A stretch of 64,000 nucleotides of DNA from Symbiodinium natans (lineage: Eukaryota; Sar; Dinophyceae; Suessiales; Symbiodiniaceae), in assembly GCA_905221605.1 (NCBI GenBank), contig CAJNDS010002069.1:408541-472540 (forward strand), written 5' to 3'. The notes beneath the pieces were generated by a model. That model had not been told where the DNA came from. It did no database searches and saw only the letters and a list, made by a program, of their open reading frames with translations. Positions 19,842 to 31,822 of this stretch are shown piece by piece. Made by a program: the position numbers and the translations under genes. Position 1 is the first letter of the stretch. Every line of letters starts with the position of its first letter.

Positions 19842-20846
19842 TCCATCGCATGAGACTACTCGGTGTCCCGCGGCCTGGCATGCGCTCGCGCCTTCATCAA
19901 CCAGACGTGGGAGCTCACAGAAGAGTCCAGCCCAAGATGGATTTTGGAGTCGGCTCTGAGGGAAGCCTTGCCAAGGGGCGCGGAGCTGACAGACCTGCGA
20001 TTTCACCCGGACAGTTTTACTGAGATTATGGACGCTTTGAGCCCCGAGTTCTCCGGAGCCACACATTGTTTGTACCTGAGCGCCTGCTAGGTTGCCTGAT
20101 GGATGTTCCGCGAACTCAAAGCGCCAGACGGCGCGACTTCTATGCTGACACATGAAACCGCGGAAGCCGCGGAGATTGCCGCGGAGATTGCCGCCGCCGT
20201 GAGGGTCCTGTTGGACGATGATGAAGTGACAGCAGGAGTGGTGCAACAGGGGCAACAGGGGCAGGGGGTCGATCCTTGAATGTACAGCCGCAGTCTTTGC
20301 ACGCACAGATGATGCCGCAGCCCCCGAGTTCTGCAGTAGGTTGCGTTCCTGAATTCCTTGCGTTCGCATGGCGAATGAGCCTTATTCCCGGCACAGCCGG
20401 GGTTTTGATTGCATGTTACAGTTTCCGTGTGCATAACAAGACTTTGCCACGAGGTCCGGTGGTTTTTGAAATCGTAGAAGCCATGCTCCAAAGCCGAAGC
20501 CCGTACCGAACACAAACCACCGGCTACAGATGCACGTGTCTTCTAAACCACGTGTCAGCGTACAGATGATGCTCGCGACCCTAGACTTGTACAAACCCCC
20601 GCCGGTCGCACATACTCACGCTCGGCAGCCAGGCCGAAAACAGTTTGACGGCCACATCGAGCTAGCTTGGAAGCCTGTTCGGATTTGGGGTTAGCCTCCT
20701 GCAACCTGGCAGGCCTGCGCAACATCATCGAATCCGCGGCCAAGGTCTCGGGTGTCCGTTTCGCGCTGTCCGATTCAGCGAGTCAACTTGTGCCAGTGCA
20801 GCTGTGGCAGTCTCTGGAGAGTGTGCTGCGTGACATTTTTGTTTAA
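19842..20846 (+). CDS. unrecognised split gene, three exon-like segments
   Basis: Three plus-strand segments have protein-like composition. The first, 19863-20090, includes RAFINQTWELTEESSPRWIL and ELTDLRFHPDSFTEIMDALS. The second, about 20103-20279, starts MFRELKAPDGATSMLTHETA and continues into an Ala/Glu-rich EIAAEIAAAVRVLLDDDEV helix and a Gln/Gly-rich end. The third, about 20687-20846, reads GLRNIIESAAKVSGVRFALS and ends LWQSLESVLRDIFV before a stop. They are on one strand and have AG|G-like boundaries, so I infer exons of one small gene, but junctions are not phase-checked. No family recognised. It begins just outside the right TIR of copy 2. Confidence 0.4.
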
Positions 20847-20959
20847 GGTGCTTAGGGTCGGCTTAGATATTTAGAGTTGAGACCTTGTCTGGAGGCCCCA
20901 GTGTCCTTAACCCGATGCCCTGGATGCTCGTTCTGGCGCATATTTGATGCTTTTCATGC

Positions 20960-21575
20960 TCGTTGCGATCCTCCAGCCTTGAGCAAGGACCCTTAGAGGC
21001 CCTTCACCCCTCCCCAAACCCTCAGCAGGCCTTAGAGGCCCTTCACTGCCCTCCAAGCCTTGAGCAGGGACCCTTAGAGGCCTTTCACTGCCCCCCTAAA
21101 CCTGCAGCAGGGAGCCTCACAGGGCCCCTTCACTGCCTCCAAGCCTTGAGCAGGGACCCTGAGAGGCCCTTCACTGCCTCCCTAAACCCGCAGCAGGGAG
21201 CCTCACAGGGCCCTGCAAGCCTTGAGCAGGGAGCCTTAGAGCCCCTTCACTGCCTCCCTAAACCTGCAGCAGGGAGCCTCACAGAGCCCTTCACTGCCCT
21301 CCAAGCCTTGAGCAGGGACCCTTAGAGGCCTTTCACTGCCCCCCTAAACCTGCAGCAGGGAGCCTCACAGGGCCCCTTCACTGCCTCCAAGCCTTGAGCA
21401 GGGACCCTTACAGGCCCTTCACTGCCTCCCCCGCAGCAGGGAGCATCATAGGGCCCTGCAAGCCTTGAGCAGGGAGCCTTAGAGCCCCTTCACTGCCTCC
21501 CTCACAGAGCCCTTCACTGCCCTCCAAGCCTTGAGCAGGGACCCTTATAGCTGCCTCCCTAAACCCTCACCAGGG
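20960..21575. repeat. minisatellite of about 60 bp (ccttgagcagggacccttag units)
   Basis: About ten imperfect units built from ccaagccttgagcagggacc, cttagaggcccttcactgcc, and cctaaacctgcagcagggag with cctcacagggcc. Frames through it repeat LEQGPLEAL-type peptides and are not genes. Confidence 0.85.
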
Positions 21576-21599
21576 ACCAAACCCTTTTGTGGGTCCCTA

Positions 21600-21975
21600 G
21601 AGATACCCCTTTTCGAGACCACAAAAGGCTCGAAGGAAGATCTAGATATGCCTGTTGACGCCTCAAACAATTCGATCTCTACCACAGTCTCTGCCTTAAA
21701 TCAGGCGGACTCGACCCAATCACTCGAAGAAACTCCGACCCTCGCCAGGCCACACCACGGCCCAAAAGATTTTGCACGCATTTTACGGGCACTTTTGACC
21801 CTTCTAAAAGCCAGCCCTAAGCCCTCAGGACCACGTTTTAGAACGAGTTACCGCCAAATCAGGAAGGAAGGACTTGCCCCCACAACCAAACAGCCAGAGG
21901 CCACGCCACAACAGAGACCAGTTTTGAAACACAGATACAAGAGAGAGCTTTTTCAGCTTTGGTTCCCAAGGCCTT
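21600..21975 (+). pseudogene. element-type coding fragment related to 2.97-3.2 kb
   Basis: Part of an open frame of 167 codons ending near 22034. The core contains NQADSTQSLEETPTLARPHH, then DFARILRALLTLLK, then a basic KHRYKRELFQLWF segment. A broken relative occurs on the plus strand at 2.97-3.2 kb, next to integrase sequence, which suggests an origin in a retroelement or similar mobile element. The downstream part runs into a short minisatellite, and upstream it adjoins the 60-bp array, so both ends are probably lost. Confidence 0.5.
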
Positions 21976-21977
21976 GT

Positions 21978-22150
21978 GATAAGCTAAAGGGGTTGGGATT
22001 TTGTGAGGCCTTGCAAGGCCTCGAAAGGCCTTGAAACCCCATGAGTAAGGCCTTGGGAGGCCTCGAAAGGCCGCAAAAACCCCATGAGTAAGGCCTCGGG
22101 AGGCCTCGGAAGGCCTTGAACCCCGCAGGGTAAGGCCTTAGAGGCCTTGC
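21978..22150. repeat. short tandem repeat (aaggccttgggaggcctcga units)
   Basis: Four imperfect units of about 45 bp containing aggcctcgaaaggcc and ccatgagtaaggcct. Confidence 0.75.
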
Positions 22151-22587
22151 AATATCGCGTACACATGTTGCAAAAGTTGCCCGTTTGCGCGAGTCCAAAT
22201 CTGGGGTCGAAAAATCTTAACAATTCTGGCTTTGCGTGCGTGGACCTCCCCTGTGCACGTTTCTCTCATGTTGACCAGATCGCTCACTTCCACGAGAAAG
22301 CTGCCTGCGGAGGTCGTGGTTCCCAAAATTGGGGCGCCAGGCGGACTTAATTTTGGGGTCGTACTGGGCCTAAGGGACCTTAAAGAGTGCGGACTCTTTT
22401 CTTCACTGCGCTGTTTACAGTTTCTTGAGCTCCGCTTGGCTTGAGCCAATGCAAGCACGGCTCTCCAGCTTTAAACACTGTCTCAAGACATGGGAAAACA
22501 AAGGTATTTCAGGTGAACACTCAGCCATGGAACTTCTACTCTTAAAACACTGTGGGTAGGTTTCTAGCACTTTCTTTCCCCGCCTCT

Positions 22588-22785
22588 TTAGTCCTGGTCA
22601 TTGTGTTGCACGAAACCCTGGAGCCTGCGTGGTGTTCGGGCAAAGGTGTTGACGCAGTGGTCCTTGATTCTTTCCTTCCCCCGCCTTCAGTCCTGGTCAT
22701 TGTGTTGCACAAAACGCCTGGAGCCTGCGTGGTGTCCGGGCAAGGTGTTGACGCAGTGGTTCTCCATTCTTGCCTTCTCCGACCC
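22588..22785. repeat. two-copy tandem duplication, about 107 bp
   Basis: Both copies contain tcctggtcattgtgttgcac, gcctggagcctgcgtggtgt-like sequence and ggtgttgacgcagtggt. The stretch 22155-22588 to its left has no supported gene. Confidence 0.8.
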
Positions 22786-22787
22786 TT

Positions 22788-22896
22788 TCAGTCCAGAGAA
22801 ACTTCCGGTTCCAAATGAAACTTTGCCGCACGTTCTTCTTGCTATTCTTCAAAATTTTAAGGAAGACTGGCAAGACGTAGATTAGAACTGAGCTTA
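22788..22896. repeat. left part of interrupted dispersed repeat
   Basis: Matches the reverse complement of 18389-18500 (cttccggttccaaatga, cttgctattcttcaaaattt, gactggcaagacgtagat). The match stops at the first base of the tandem array; the continuation is at 28951. Confidence 0.75.
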
Positions 22897-25800
22897 CCTA
22901 GGGGGACTGCGCTGGACGTCTCAAAAAATGTGTCAGTTTGGGGTGCATAAAATGGGCACGATGTCAGGTGGGATTTGTGAGATTTCTTCAGGTCACTTGC
23001 AGTGAACACGGAGAGCAACTTTTGCGCAGCTTTGCAGTTCTCGAATGTGATTCAGGAAGCAAGATTACCCCCCACCCCATAGAATCTTAGCGTAGATGTT
23101 GCAGGATTGGTGCACGAGGGATGGTACACATGTAGCGGAGTCGTGTCTTCCCCGGTTTAAAAACCATTGTATATTTAAAACGGGCTCACCTCGACTCCGC
23201 TGCCGTTCTAAGGGGAATTCCACTTTGGAAGGACTCCGCCGACTCCGCTTACATGAACTCCACCGACTCCGCCCACACATGGAACTCGGATGCTTTTTTC
23301 AGTAGCTTCTGCGGCGCTGAACTTGGCGTCGGAACTTATGTCAAGAATTGAGACGTCCGACCCGGACCTCCCAGGTTGCCAGTTGGCTCAGAGAATTGCT
23401 GACGGCTGCAGAAATCGTGAGGGTTTTGCGCAATCAGCCGCCGGTCAGTGATGTAGCGCGCCGAAACTTGTGAGTTTAACTTCGCAGATGGTGTGTCCCA
23501 AAATCTCAACCTGCTGGGTCCGGAGACGGGGTCGTCAGGCGGCCTCCTGGAAGGCATGTGGGGCCCCATTTTTGGGGCCGCCTGAAGTCACTTTTCTTTT
23601 GCAGACGGCCCCAAAAGTGGGGCCGCCCAGATTCAGCTCTGGGTCAAAATTTAGCCCCAGAAGTGGGGCCCAGATTTCCCATACAGGCCAGATGATGGAC
23701 GCTGAGTCCTCGTGTCGTTCCTACTTCCTCTCATTTACAATTTACAATTGAGCGTCAGTCCGGCGTGACCGTCGGTTCACGTCTGGCGCGGCGTCGGCTG
23801 ACGATTAACGGATCGACCGTGAACCTAGGGGGACTGCGCTGGACGTCTCAAAAAATGTGTCAGTTTGGGGTGCATAAAATGGGCACGATGTCAGGTGGGA
23901 TTTGTGAGATTTCTTCAGGTCACTTGCAGTGAACACGGAGAGCAACTTTTGCGCAGCTTTGCAGTTCTCGAATGTGATTCAGGAAGCAAGATTACCCCCC
24001 ACCCCATAGAATCTTAGCGTAGATGTTGCAGGATTGGTGCACGAGGGATGGTACACATGTAGCGGAGTCGTGTCTTCCCCGGTTTAAAAACCATTGTATA
24101 TTTAAAACGGGCTCACCTCGACTCCGCTGCCGTTCTAAGGGGAATTCCACTTTGGAAGGACTCCGCCGACTCCGCTTACATGAACTCCACCGACTCCGCC
24201 CACACATGGAACTCGGATGCTTTTTTCAGTAGCTTCCCGGGCGCTGAACTTGGCGTCGGAACTTATGTCAAGAATTGAGACGTCCGACCCGGACCTCCCA
24301 GGTTGCCAGTTGGCTCAGAGAATTGCTGACGGCTGCAGAAATCGTGAGGGTTTTGCGCAATCAGCCGCCGGTCAGTGATGTAGCGCGCCGAAACTTGTGA
24401 GTTTAACTTCGCAGATGGTGTGTCCCAAAATCTCAACCTGCTGGGTCCGGAGACGGGGTCGTCAGGCGGCCTCCTGGAAGGCATGTGGGGCCCCATTTTT
24501 GGGGCCGCCTGAAGTCACTTTTCTTTTGCAGACGGCCCCAAAAGTGGGGCCGCCCAGATTCAGCTCTGGGTCAAAATTTAGCCCCAGAAGTGGGGCCCAG
24601 ATTTCCCATACAGGCCAGATGATGGACGCTGAGTCCTCGTGTCGTTCCTACTTCCTCTCATTTACAATTGAGCGTCAGTCCGGCGTGACCGTCGGTTCAC
24701 GTCTGGCGTCGGCTGACGATTAACGGATCGACCGTGAACCTAGGGGGACTGCGCTGGACGTCTCAAAAAATGTGTCAGTTTGGGGTGCATAAAATGGGCA
24801 CGATGTCAGGTGGGATTTGTGAGATTTCTTCAGGTCACTTGCAGTGAACACGGAGAGCAACTTTTGCGCAGCTTTGCAGTTCTCGAATGTGATTCAGGAA
24901 GCAAGATTACCCCCCACCCCATAGAATCTTAGCGTAGATGTTGCAGGATTGGTGCACGAGGGATGGTACACATGTAGCGGAGTCGTGTCTTCCCCGGTTT
25001 AACAACCATTGTATATTTAAAACGGGCTCACCTCGACTCCGCTGCCGTTCTAAGGGGAATTCCACTTTGGAAGGACTCCGCCGACTCCGCTTACATGAAC
25101 TCCACCGACTCCGCCCACACATGGAACTCGGATGCTTTTTTCAGTAGCTTCTGCGGCGCTGAACTTGGCGTCGGAACTTATGTCAAGAATTGAGACGTCC
25201 GACCCGGACCTCCCAGGTTGCCAGTTGGCTCAGAGAATTGCTGCAGAAATCGTGAGGGTTTTGCGCAATCAGCCGCCGGTCAGTGATGTAGCGCGCCGAA
25301 ACTTGTGAGTTTAACTTCGCAGATGGTGTGTCCCAAAATCTCAACCTGCTGGGTCCGGAGACGGGGTCGTCAGGCGGCCTCCTGGAAGGCATGTGGGGCC
25401 CCATTTTTGGGGCCGCCTGAAGTCACTTTCTTTTGCAGACGGCCCCAAAAGTGGGGCCGCCCAGATTCAGCTCTGGGTCAAAATTTAGCCCCAGAAGTGG
25501 GGCCCAGATTTCCCATACAGGCCAGATGATGGACGCTGAGTCCTCGTGTCGTTCCTACTTCCTCTCATTTACAATTGAGCGTCAGTCCGGCGTGACCGTC
25601 GGTTCACGTCTGGCGCGGCGTCGGCTGACGATTAACGGATCGACCGTGAACCTAGGGGGACTGCGCTGGACGTCTCAAAAAATGTGTCAGTTTGGGGTGC
25701 ATAAAATGGGCACGATGTCAGGTGGGATTTGTGAGATTTCTTCAGGTCACTTGCAGTGAACACGGAGAGCAACTTTTGCGCAGCTTTGCAGTTCTCAAAT

Positions 25801-28800
25801 GTGATTCAAGAAGCAAGATTACCCCCCACCCCATAGAATCTTAGCGTAGATGTTGCAGGATTGGTGCACGAGGGATGGTACACATGTAGCGGAGTCGTGT
25901 CTTCCCCGGTTTAAAAACCATTGTATGTTTAAAACGGGCTCACCTCGACTCCGCTGCCGTTCTAAGGGGAATTCCACTTTGGAAGGACTCCGCCGACTCC
26001 GCTTACATGAACTCCACCGACTCCGCCCACACATGGAACTCGGATGCTTTTTTTCAGTGCTTACTGCTTGAACTCAGGTGTTTCTATCTTGGCACGCAGT
26101 GCGAAGATGGCAAAGAAGCTTCTGCGGCGCTGAACTTGGCGTTGGAACTTGTGTCAAGAATTGAGACGTCCGGTCCGGACCTCCCAGGTTGCCAGTTGGC
26201 TCAGGGAAGATTGCTGACGGCTGCAGAAATCGTGAGGGTTTTGCGCAATCAGCCGCCGGTCAGTGATGTAGCGCGCCGAAACTTATGAGTTTAACTTCGC
26301 AGATGGTGTGTCCCAAAATCTCAACCTGCTGGGTCCGAAGACGGGGTCGTCAGGCGGCCTCCTGGAAGGCATTTGGGGCCCCATTTTTGGGGCCGCCTGA
26401 AGTCACTTTTCTTTTGCAGACGGCCCCAAAAGTGGGGCCGCCCAGATTCAGCTCTGGGTCAAAATTTAGCCCCAGAAGTGGGGCCCAGATTTCCCATATA
26501 GGCTAGATGACGGACGCTGAGTCCTCGTGTCGTTCCTACTTCCTCTCATTTACAATTGAGCGTTAGTCCGGCGTGACCGTCGGTTCACGTCTGGCGCGGC
26601 GTCGGCTGACGATTAACGGATCGACCGTGAACCTAGGGGGACTGCGCTGGACGTCTCAAAAAATGTGTCAGTTTGGGGTGCATAAAATGGGCACGATGTC
26701 AGGTGGGATTTGTGAGATTTCTTCAGGTCACTTGCAGTGAACACGGAGAGCAACTTTTGCGCAGCTTTGCAGTTCTCGAATGTGATTCAGGAAGCAAGAT
26801 TACCCCCCACCCCATAGAATCTTAGCGTAGATGTTGCAGGATTGGTGCACGAGGGATGGTACACATGTAGCGTAGTCGTGTCTTCCCCGGTTTAAAAACC
26901 ATTGTATATTTAAAACGGGCTCACCTCGACTCCGCTGCCGTTCTAAGGGGAATTCCACTTTGGAAGGACTCCGCCGACTCCGCTTACATGAACTCCACCG
27001 ACTCCGCCCACACATGGAACTCGGATGCTTTTTTCAGTAGCTTCTGCGGCGCTGAACTTGGCGTCGGAACTTATGTCAAGAATTGAGACGTCCGACCCGG
27101 ACCTCCCAGGTTGCCAGTTGGCTCAGAGAATTGCTGACGGCTGCAGAAATCGTGAGGGTTTTGCGCAATCAGCCGCCGGTCAGTGATGTAGCGCGCCGAA
27201 ACTTGTGAGTTTAACTTCGCAGATGGTGTGTCCCAAAATCTCAACCTGCTGGGTCCGGAGACGGGGTCGTCAGGCGGCCTCCTGGAAGGCATGTGGGGCC
27301 CCATTTTTGGGGCCGCCTGAAGTCACTTTTCTTTTGCAGACGGCCCCAAAAGTGGGGCCGCCCAGATTCAGCTCTGGGTCAAAATTTAGCCCCAGAAGTG
27401 GGGCCCAGATTTCCCATACAGGCCAGATGATGGACGCTGAGTCCTCGTGTCGTTCCTACTTCCTCTCATTTACAATTGAGCGTCAGTCCGGCGTGACCGT
27501 CGGTTCACGTCTGGCGCGGCGTCGGCTGACGATTAACGGATCGACCGTGAACCTAGGGGGACTGCGCTGGACGTCTCAAAAAATGTGTCAGTTTGGGGTG
27601 CATAAAATGGGCACGATGTCAGGTGGGATTTGTGAGATTTCTTCAGGTCACTTGCAGTGAACACGGAGAGCAACTTTTGCGCAGCTTTGCAGTTCTCGAA
27701 TGTGATTCAGGAAGCAAGATTACCCCCCACCCCATAGAATCTTAGCGTAGATGTTGCAGGATTGGTGCACGAGGGATGGTACACATGTAGCGGAGTCGTG
27801 TCTTCCCCGGTTTAAAAACCATTGTATATTTAAAACGGGCTCACCTCGACTCCGCTGCCGTTCTAAGGGGAATTCCACTTTGGAAGGACTCCGCCGACTC
27901 CGCTTACATGAACTCCACCGACTCCGCCCACACATGGAACTCGGATGCTTTTTTCAGTAGCTTCTGCGGCGCTGAACTTGGCGTCGGAACTTATGTCAAG
28001 AATTGAGACGTCCGACCCGGACCTCCCAGGTTGCCAGTTGGCTCAGAGAATTGCTGACGGCTGCAGAAATCGTGAGGGTTTTGCGCAATCAGCCGCCGGT
28101 CAGTGATGTAGCGCGCCGAAACTTGTGAGTTTAACTTCGCAGATGGTGTGTCCCAAAATCTCAACCTGCTGGGTCCGGAGACGGGGTCGTCAGGCGGCCT
28201 CCTGGAAGGCATGTGGGGCCCCATTTTTGGGGCCGCCTGAAGTCACTTTTCTTTTGCAGACGGCCCCAAAAGTGGGGCCGCCCAGATTCAGCTCTGGGTC
28301 AAAATTTAGCCCCAGAAGTGGGGCCCAGATTTCCCATATAGGCCAGATGACGGACGCTGAGTCCTCGTGTCGTTCCTACTTCCTCTCATTTACAATTGAG
28401 CGTTAGTCCGGCGTGACCGTCGGTTCACGTCTGGCGCGGCGTCGGCTGACGATTAACGGATCGACCGTGAACCTAGGGGGACTGCGCTGGACGTCTCAAA
28501 AAATGTGTCAGTTTGGGGTGCATAAAATGGGCACGATGTCAGGTGGGATTTGTGAGATTTCTTCAGGTCACTTGCAGTGAACACGGAGAGCAACTTTTGC
28601 GCAGCTTTGCAGTTCTCGAATGTGATTCAGGAAGCAAGATTACCCCCCACCCCATAGAATCTTAGCGTAGATGTTGCAGGATTGGTGCACGAGGGATGGT
28701 ACACATGTAGCGGAGTCGTGTCTTCCCCGGTTTAAAAACCATTGTATATTTAAAACGGGCTCACCTCGACTCCGCTGCCGTTCTAAGGGGAATTCCACTT

Positions 28801-28950
28801 TGTAAGGACTCCGCCGACTCCGCTTACATGAACTCCACCGACTCCGCCCACACATGGAACTCGGATGCTCTTTTCAGTAGCTTCTGCGGCGCTGAACTTG
28901 GCGTCGGAACTTATGTCAAGAATTGAGACGTCCGACCCGGACCTCCCAGG
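22897..28950. repeat. tandem array of a ~920-bp unit, six full copies plus 479 bp
   Basis: Each unit begins cctagggggactgcgctgga; starts are at 22897, 23824, 24739, 25651, 26632, 27552 and 28472, giving lengths of 927, 915, 912, 981, 920 and 920. Copies differ by only a few substitutions and small indels. The last copy stops after 479 bp at gacctcccagg, and the first 479 bp of every unit end with the same sequence. The unit contains actccgccgactccgc repeats, ggggcccc-rich palindromic stretches and no long conserved ORF. The 981-bp copy carries extra sequence that gives an open exon-like frame. Flanks on both sides belong to one dispersed repeat. Confidence 0.9.
26058..26288 (+). other. exon-like ORF present only in the 981-bp array unit
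   Basis: After a ctttttttcag acceptor-like sequence, 76 codons are open: CLLLELRCFYLGTQCEDGKE, then ASAALNLALELVSRIETSG, then LLTAAEIVRVLRNQPPVSDV and a stop. The other units lack 61 bp just after the cag and also read cagagaattgctg where this one has cagggaagattgctg, which breaks the frame. This unit may therefore keep the ancestral gene-derived form of the repeat, with the other copies descending from a deleted version. No family recognised; it could also be chance in an unusually open frame. Confidence 0.4.
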
Positions 28951-29177
28951 TATTTGTTTTACAAAAATAGATCTAGCTTCTGCCCGCAAAAAAATGGCGC
29001 AAGCGGACCCAGAAATGGCTTCTAAATCTGGGCTTCCTGGGTGACCTTGTGCTTTCAGAAAAGAAATCCACAGTCCAGGGCCCATTTCGGTGCCCGGAAT
29101 ACAGCTGCTTTTTTGGAACCTGCTTAAGTTCAAAAAAATGCTGCAGTCAACTTACACAAGAACAAGATATTCTGTGA
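28951..29177. repeat. right part of interrupted dispersed repeat
   Basis: Matches the reverse complement of about 18130-18385 (cttctgcccgcaaaaa, ccttgtgctttcagaaaaga, acagctgcttttttggaacc). It resumes at tatttgtttt, whose intact counterpart is cttatttgttttgc. Confidence 0.75.
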
Positions 29178-30350
29178 CGCCTAATAAGCCACAAAAAAAG
29201 TTCTTTAGCCAACAACCAACCAGGAAGATCGTGCCTTCCATCAAGGGCACAGCTGCAGGCACTTTACTCCCTCAATGCGGTTTTCCCAAATCTTCCGAAT
29301 GAAGGTGCCATTTCCTTTACCTCTTGCCCGCCAAGTTAAATGATGACAAGCCTCCAAAGTCTGGACAGAAAAGCTCAGAGTCACATAATGTTGCAGTTGG
29401 AAGCCCAGTGTGGCTCAGCGCTGTGCAGGATGAACAGCTTCGGTTCTGCTTCCCGTGCACACATGCGTCTTGCAAGTTGAGTAGCTGCACGCAGAAGCTG
29501 CTATACAGTGTTGCAAAATGTTTCTTGCAGCTCCCCTTTAAGCCCCTTTTAAATCCCCCTTTCCCCCCGGTTAAGCCCTTTAGCCCCTCTTTAAGCCCCC
29601 CTTCAAGCCCTCCTAAGCCCCCTTGAAGCCCCCCTTTAAAGCCCCTTAAAAGTGAGGTTTTTCTTTTGGTTTTGGAGGAGCAAGCTTTGCAAATGCATTT
29701 TGCCTGCTTTGCAAAATGCATCTGGGCATGTTGCTTCTGATTTTGGGTCCCTTTTCGGGAATTTTTCGAAACTTTTGACTTTGATTTGCAACGGCAGACA
29801 TGTGGACCCGCGTAGCAAGAGTGAGCCGGCAGTGAGATGCCTGGCAGCTTCGTAGCTGCACTTGCGTAAGCAAGCCGCAAGAGTGTGAGACACGAGGCTG
29901 GCATGCCGGTCCTTGGACCCAGCACATGCCTATAAGAGATTGGCCCTCCGGTCCGTAGACCCAGCAAAGGCGCCACAGAAACCAACACGGAACGGTAAAT
30001 AACATAGGTAGACCAGCTCTCAGAGTTTGAAACACTGTGGGTGAGAAATGTAGAAGCAGCATAGTGTGGTAACGAAGAGTCGAAAGGCCCGTAAAGATGA
30101 GTGTCCAAATAGACGATGGGTTAAGTTGAGGAAGCTCTGCTGCATTAAGGTGGCTGATGGGAGCTACTAGGTCGCCGCTGGAAGGGCATGTTCAGATATT
30201 ACGAAGAAAGCAACCGGCGCCAAGCCCCTAGAAGCAGTCCTTCCTTCGATCTGTGATTTTACAAATGACCACCTGTAATCGAGCGCAGCGGGCGGTTATA
30301 AGCAAAGGATAAAGACACTGTGTAGCACAGGAGCATATAGTTAGTAGAAA
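29178..30350. other. no supported gene; short C-rich repeat inside
   Basis: A minus-strand frame of 263 codons (29317-30108) runs through a taagccccctttt tract (29530-29650) and has no recognisable domain; I regard it as chance. The C-rich tract is a short relative of the AAGCCCCCCTTT arrays at 11 and 13 kb. Confidence 0.4.
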
Positions 30351-30351
30351 A

Positions 30352-31822
30352 CTATTCGCCCACTAGTGCAAGGAGATAAAAATTACGCAGTAAGACCTCA
30401 GCCTCATTTGAGGAGAGTTCAGCCACTCTCACCCCGTCTTCAGAAATATATCTGTGATTGCCACCACCGTGCTCGGCTCGGAATTCATGAAAGAAGGCGC
30501 GATAATGACCGGATTGTGGACTGTTGCCCAAATGATATACCCCAGATACAACACGATAGGATTGCAGTATCTTCCGACCATCCACCAAAGTTGGTATGAG
30601 AAGACTGTCAGGGATCTTGAGGCGAACATTGTTCTTCCTGATCCGGCCATGCTGAAGGGAGAAACGCATGACTTGTAGGAAAAGAATCCTCGGTGGGTGT
30701 ATCAAAAATTGCAATCCATCTGTTGTCTGATGCCATTCCTGTACCATGGCTGGAAGGCTTCGGCTTTGGTGCCGACCAATATGAAGCATAATCGGTGCAG
30801 AGGTGAGATCGAGCACATCCACTAGAGTGGAGGTGGAGTCATACGAATGGATTGAGCCGCCCAATCCGGAAGTGTGACGTATTCCAGGAGGAACATAAGA
30901 AATTCAACCACATCCTGCTGTGTACCTGGTCTGTTCCATATGGTCAAGATCTGGGACCATTCAGGCACATCACGTAGTCTGCCCGCTTTGGCTGCCACCA
31001 TCTGCTTGACTGTGGATAGAAGCCCCGCCATCGGCTTATGAAAATTCCGGCTGAGCCACCAAAGACATAGGAGCAAAGCATTTTGATAGCATGTATTGCC
31101 GGTGTTTTCAAGAATGGGCAGGTCTTCTGTGGTCATCAAGCGTTGTCCGGAAGAAGTTCCACTATGCGATTCGCCAGGGGGTTCCGTTGAAGTCGATCCC
31201 GTCGGAAGCGTCCAAGCAATGGTGGCAGCGGGGGTGGTGGTAAGTCGAGCTTGGACACCACCCAAGAAGCTCTGCTGATCACCATCTCGCCCTTGTGGTT
31301 GCCCGCCAGTTCCATCGCTTTTTCGGTGGCCTCCTGAACCGCACGGGCGTGGTCGGCAAGGTGCTGTTCCATTGTGCGTCGTGGTATTGCCCTCAGCATC
31401 TCGCTGGAGAGGGTCGGGGCCTCGGCCGGCTCGGCCACCTTGTAGCGCTTGGAGCTCGATGCCACCTCCGTTGCAGCCCTCTTCGGCGAGATCTTCTTCT
31501 TTTTGACCGCCCTTTCAACAAAGGACGGCAGAGGGATCGAGCTCAGCGTGGCTTCAGCTTCACCTCGCGCTTGGCCCCTGCGACCGAACCCTTGAGGCTC
31601 TTGCATTGCCTTCACCTTGACTTTCACAGCAGGTGGGGGCCTTCTCTTGGTCTCGATCAAGCGCCTCTGCTCCGCCTGCACGAGACCTGTCTCGACTTCC
31701 TCCATCTTCTCGTCGGCATTCGTGGTCTTGAAGGACTCCTCCATGCTGCCCTTCGAACCCTTGCTCTCCGCGGCAACTTTCTTTAAACTGCACCTGAATC
31801 GCGTCACCTGTTGCAGTAACAC
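30352..31822 (-). pseudogene. ubiquitin-specific protease (USP, peptidase C19) with N-terminal extension, frameshifted
   Basis: On the minus strand, 31822-31140 gives a Lys/Glu-rich extension (KRRPPPAVKVKVKAM, RAVKKKKISPKRAATEV). The frame changes near 31200 to the Cys box LENTGNTCYQNALLL and TQQDVVEFLMFLL, and changes again near 30850 to SYRVVSGVYHLGNSPQSGHY, the His box, and YISEDGVRVAEL then LLRNFYLLALV. Catalytic Cys, the Gln-Gln-Asp motif and catalytic His are all present. USPs remove ubiquitin from proteins. The domain is short for a cellular USP, starts without an ATG and is broken twice, so I call it a pseudogene. The basic extension and the repeat-rich setting suggest an element-borne copy, but no reverse transcriptase is visible. 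Confidence 0.7.

Noticed and set aside
29317-30108. 263-codon minus-strand ORF
   Set aside because: Crosses a C-rich repeat, has no recognisable motif, and overlapping frames are similar in quality.
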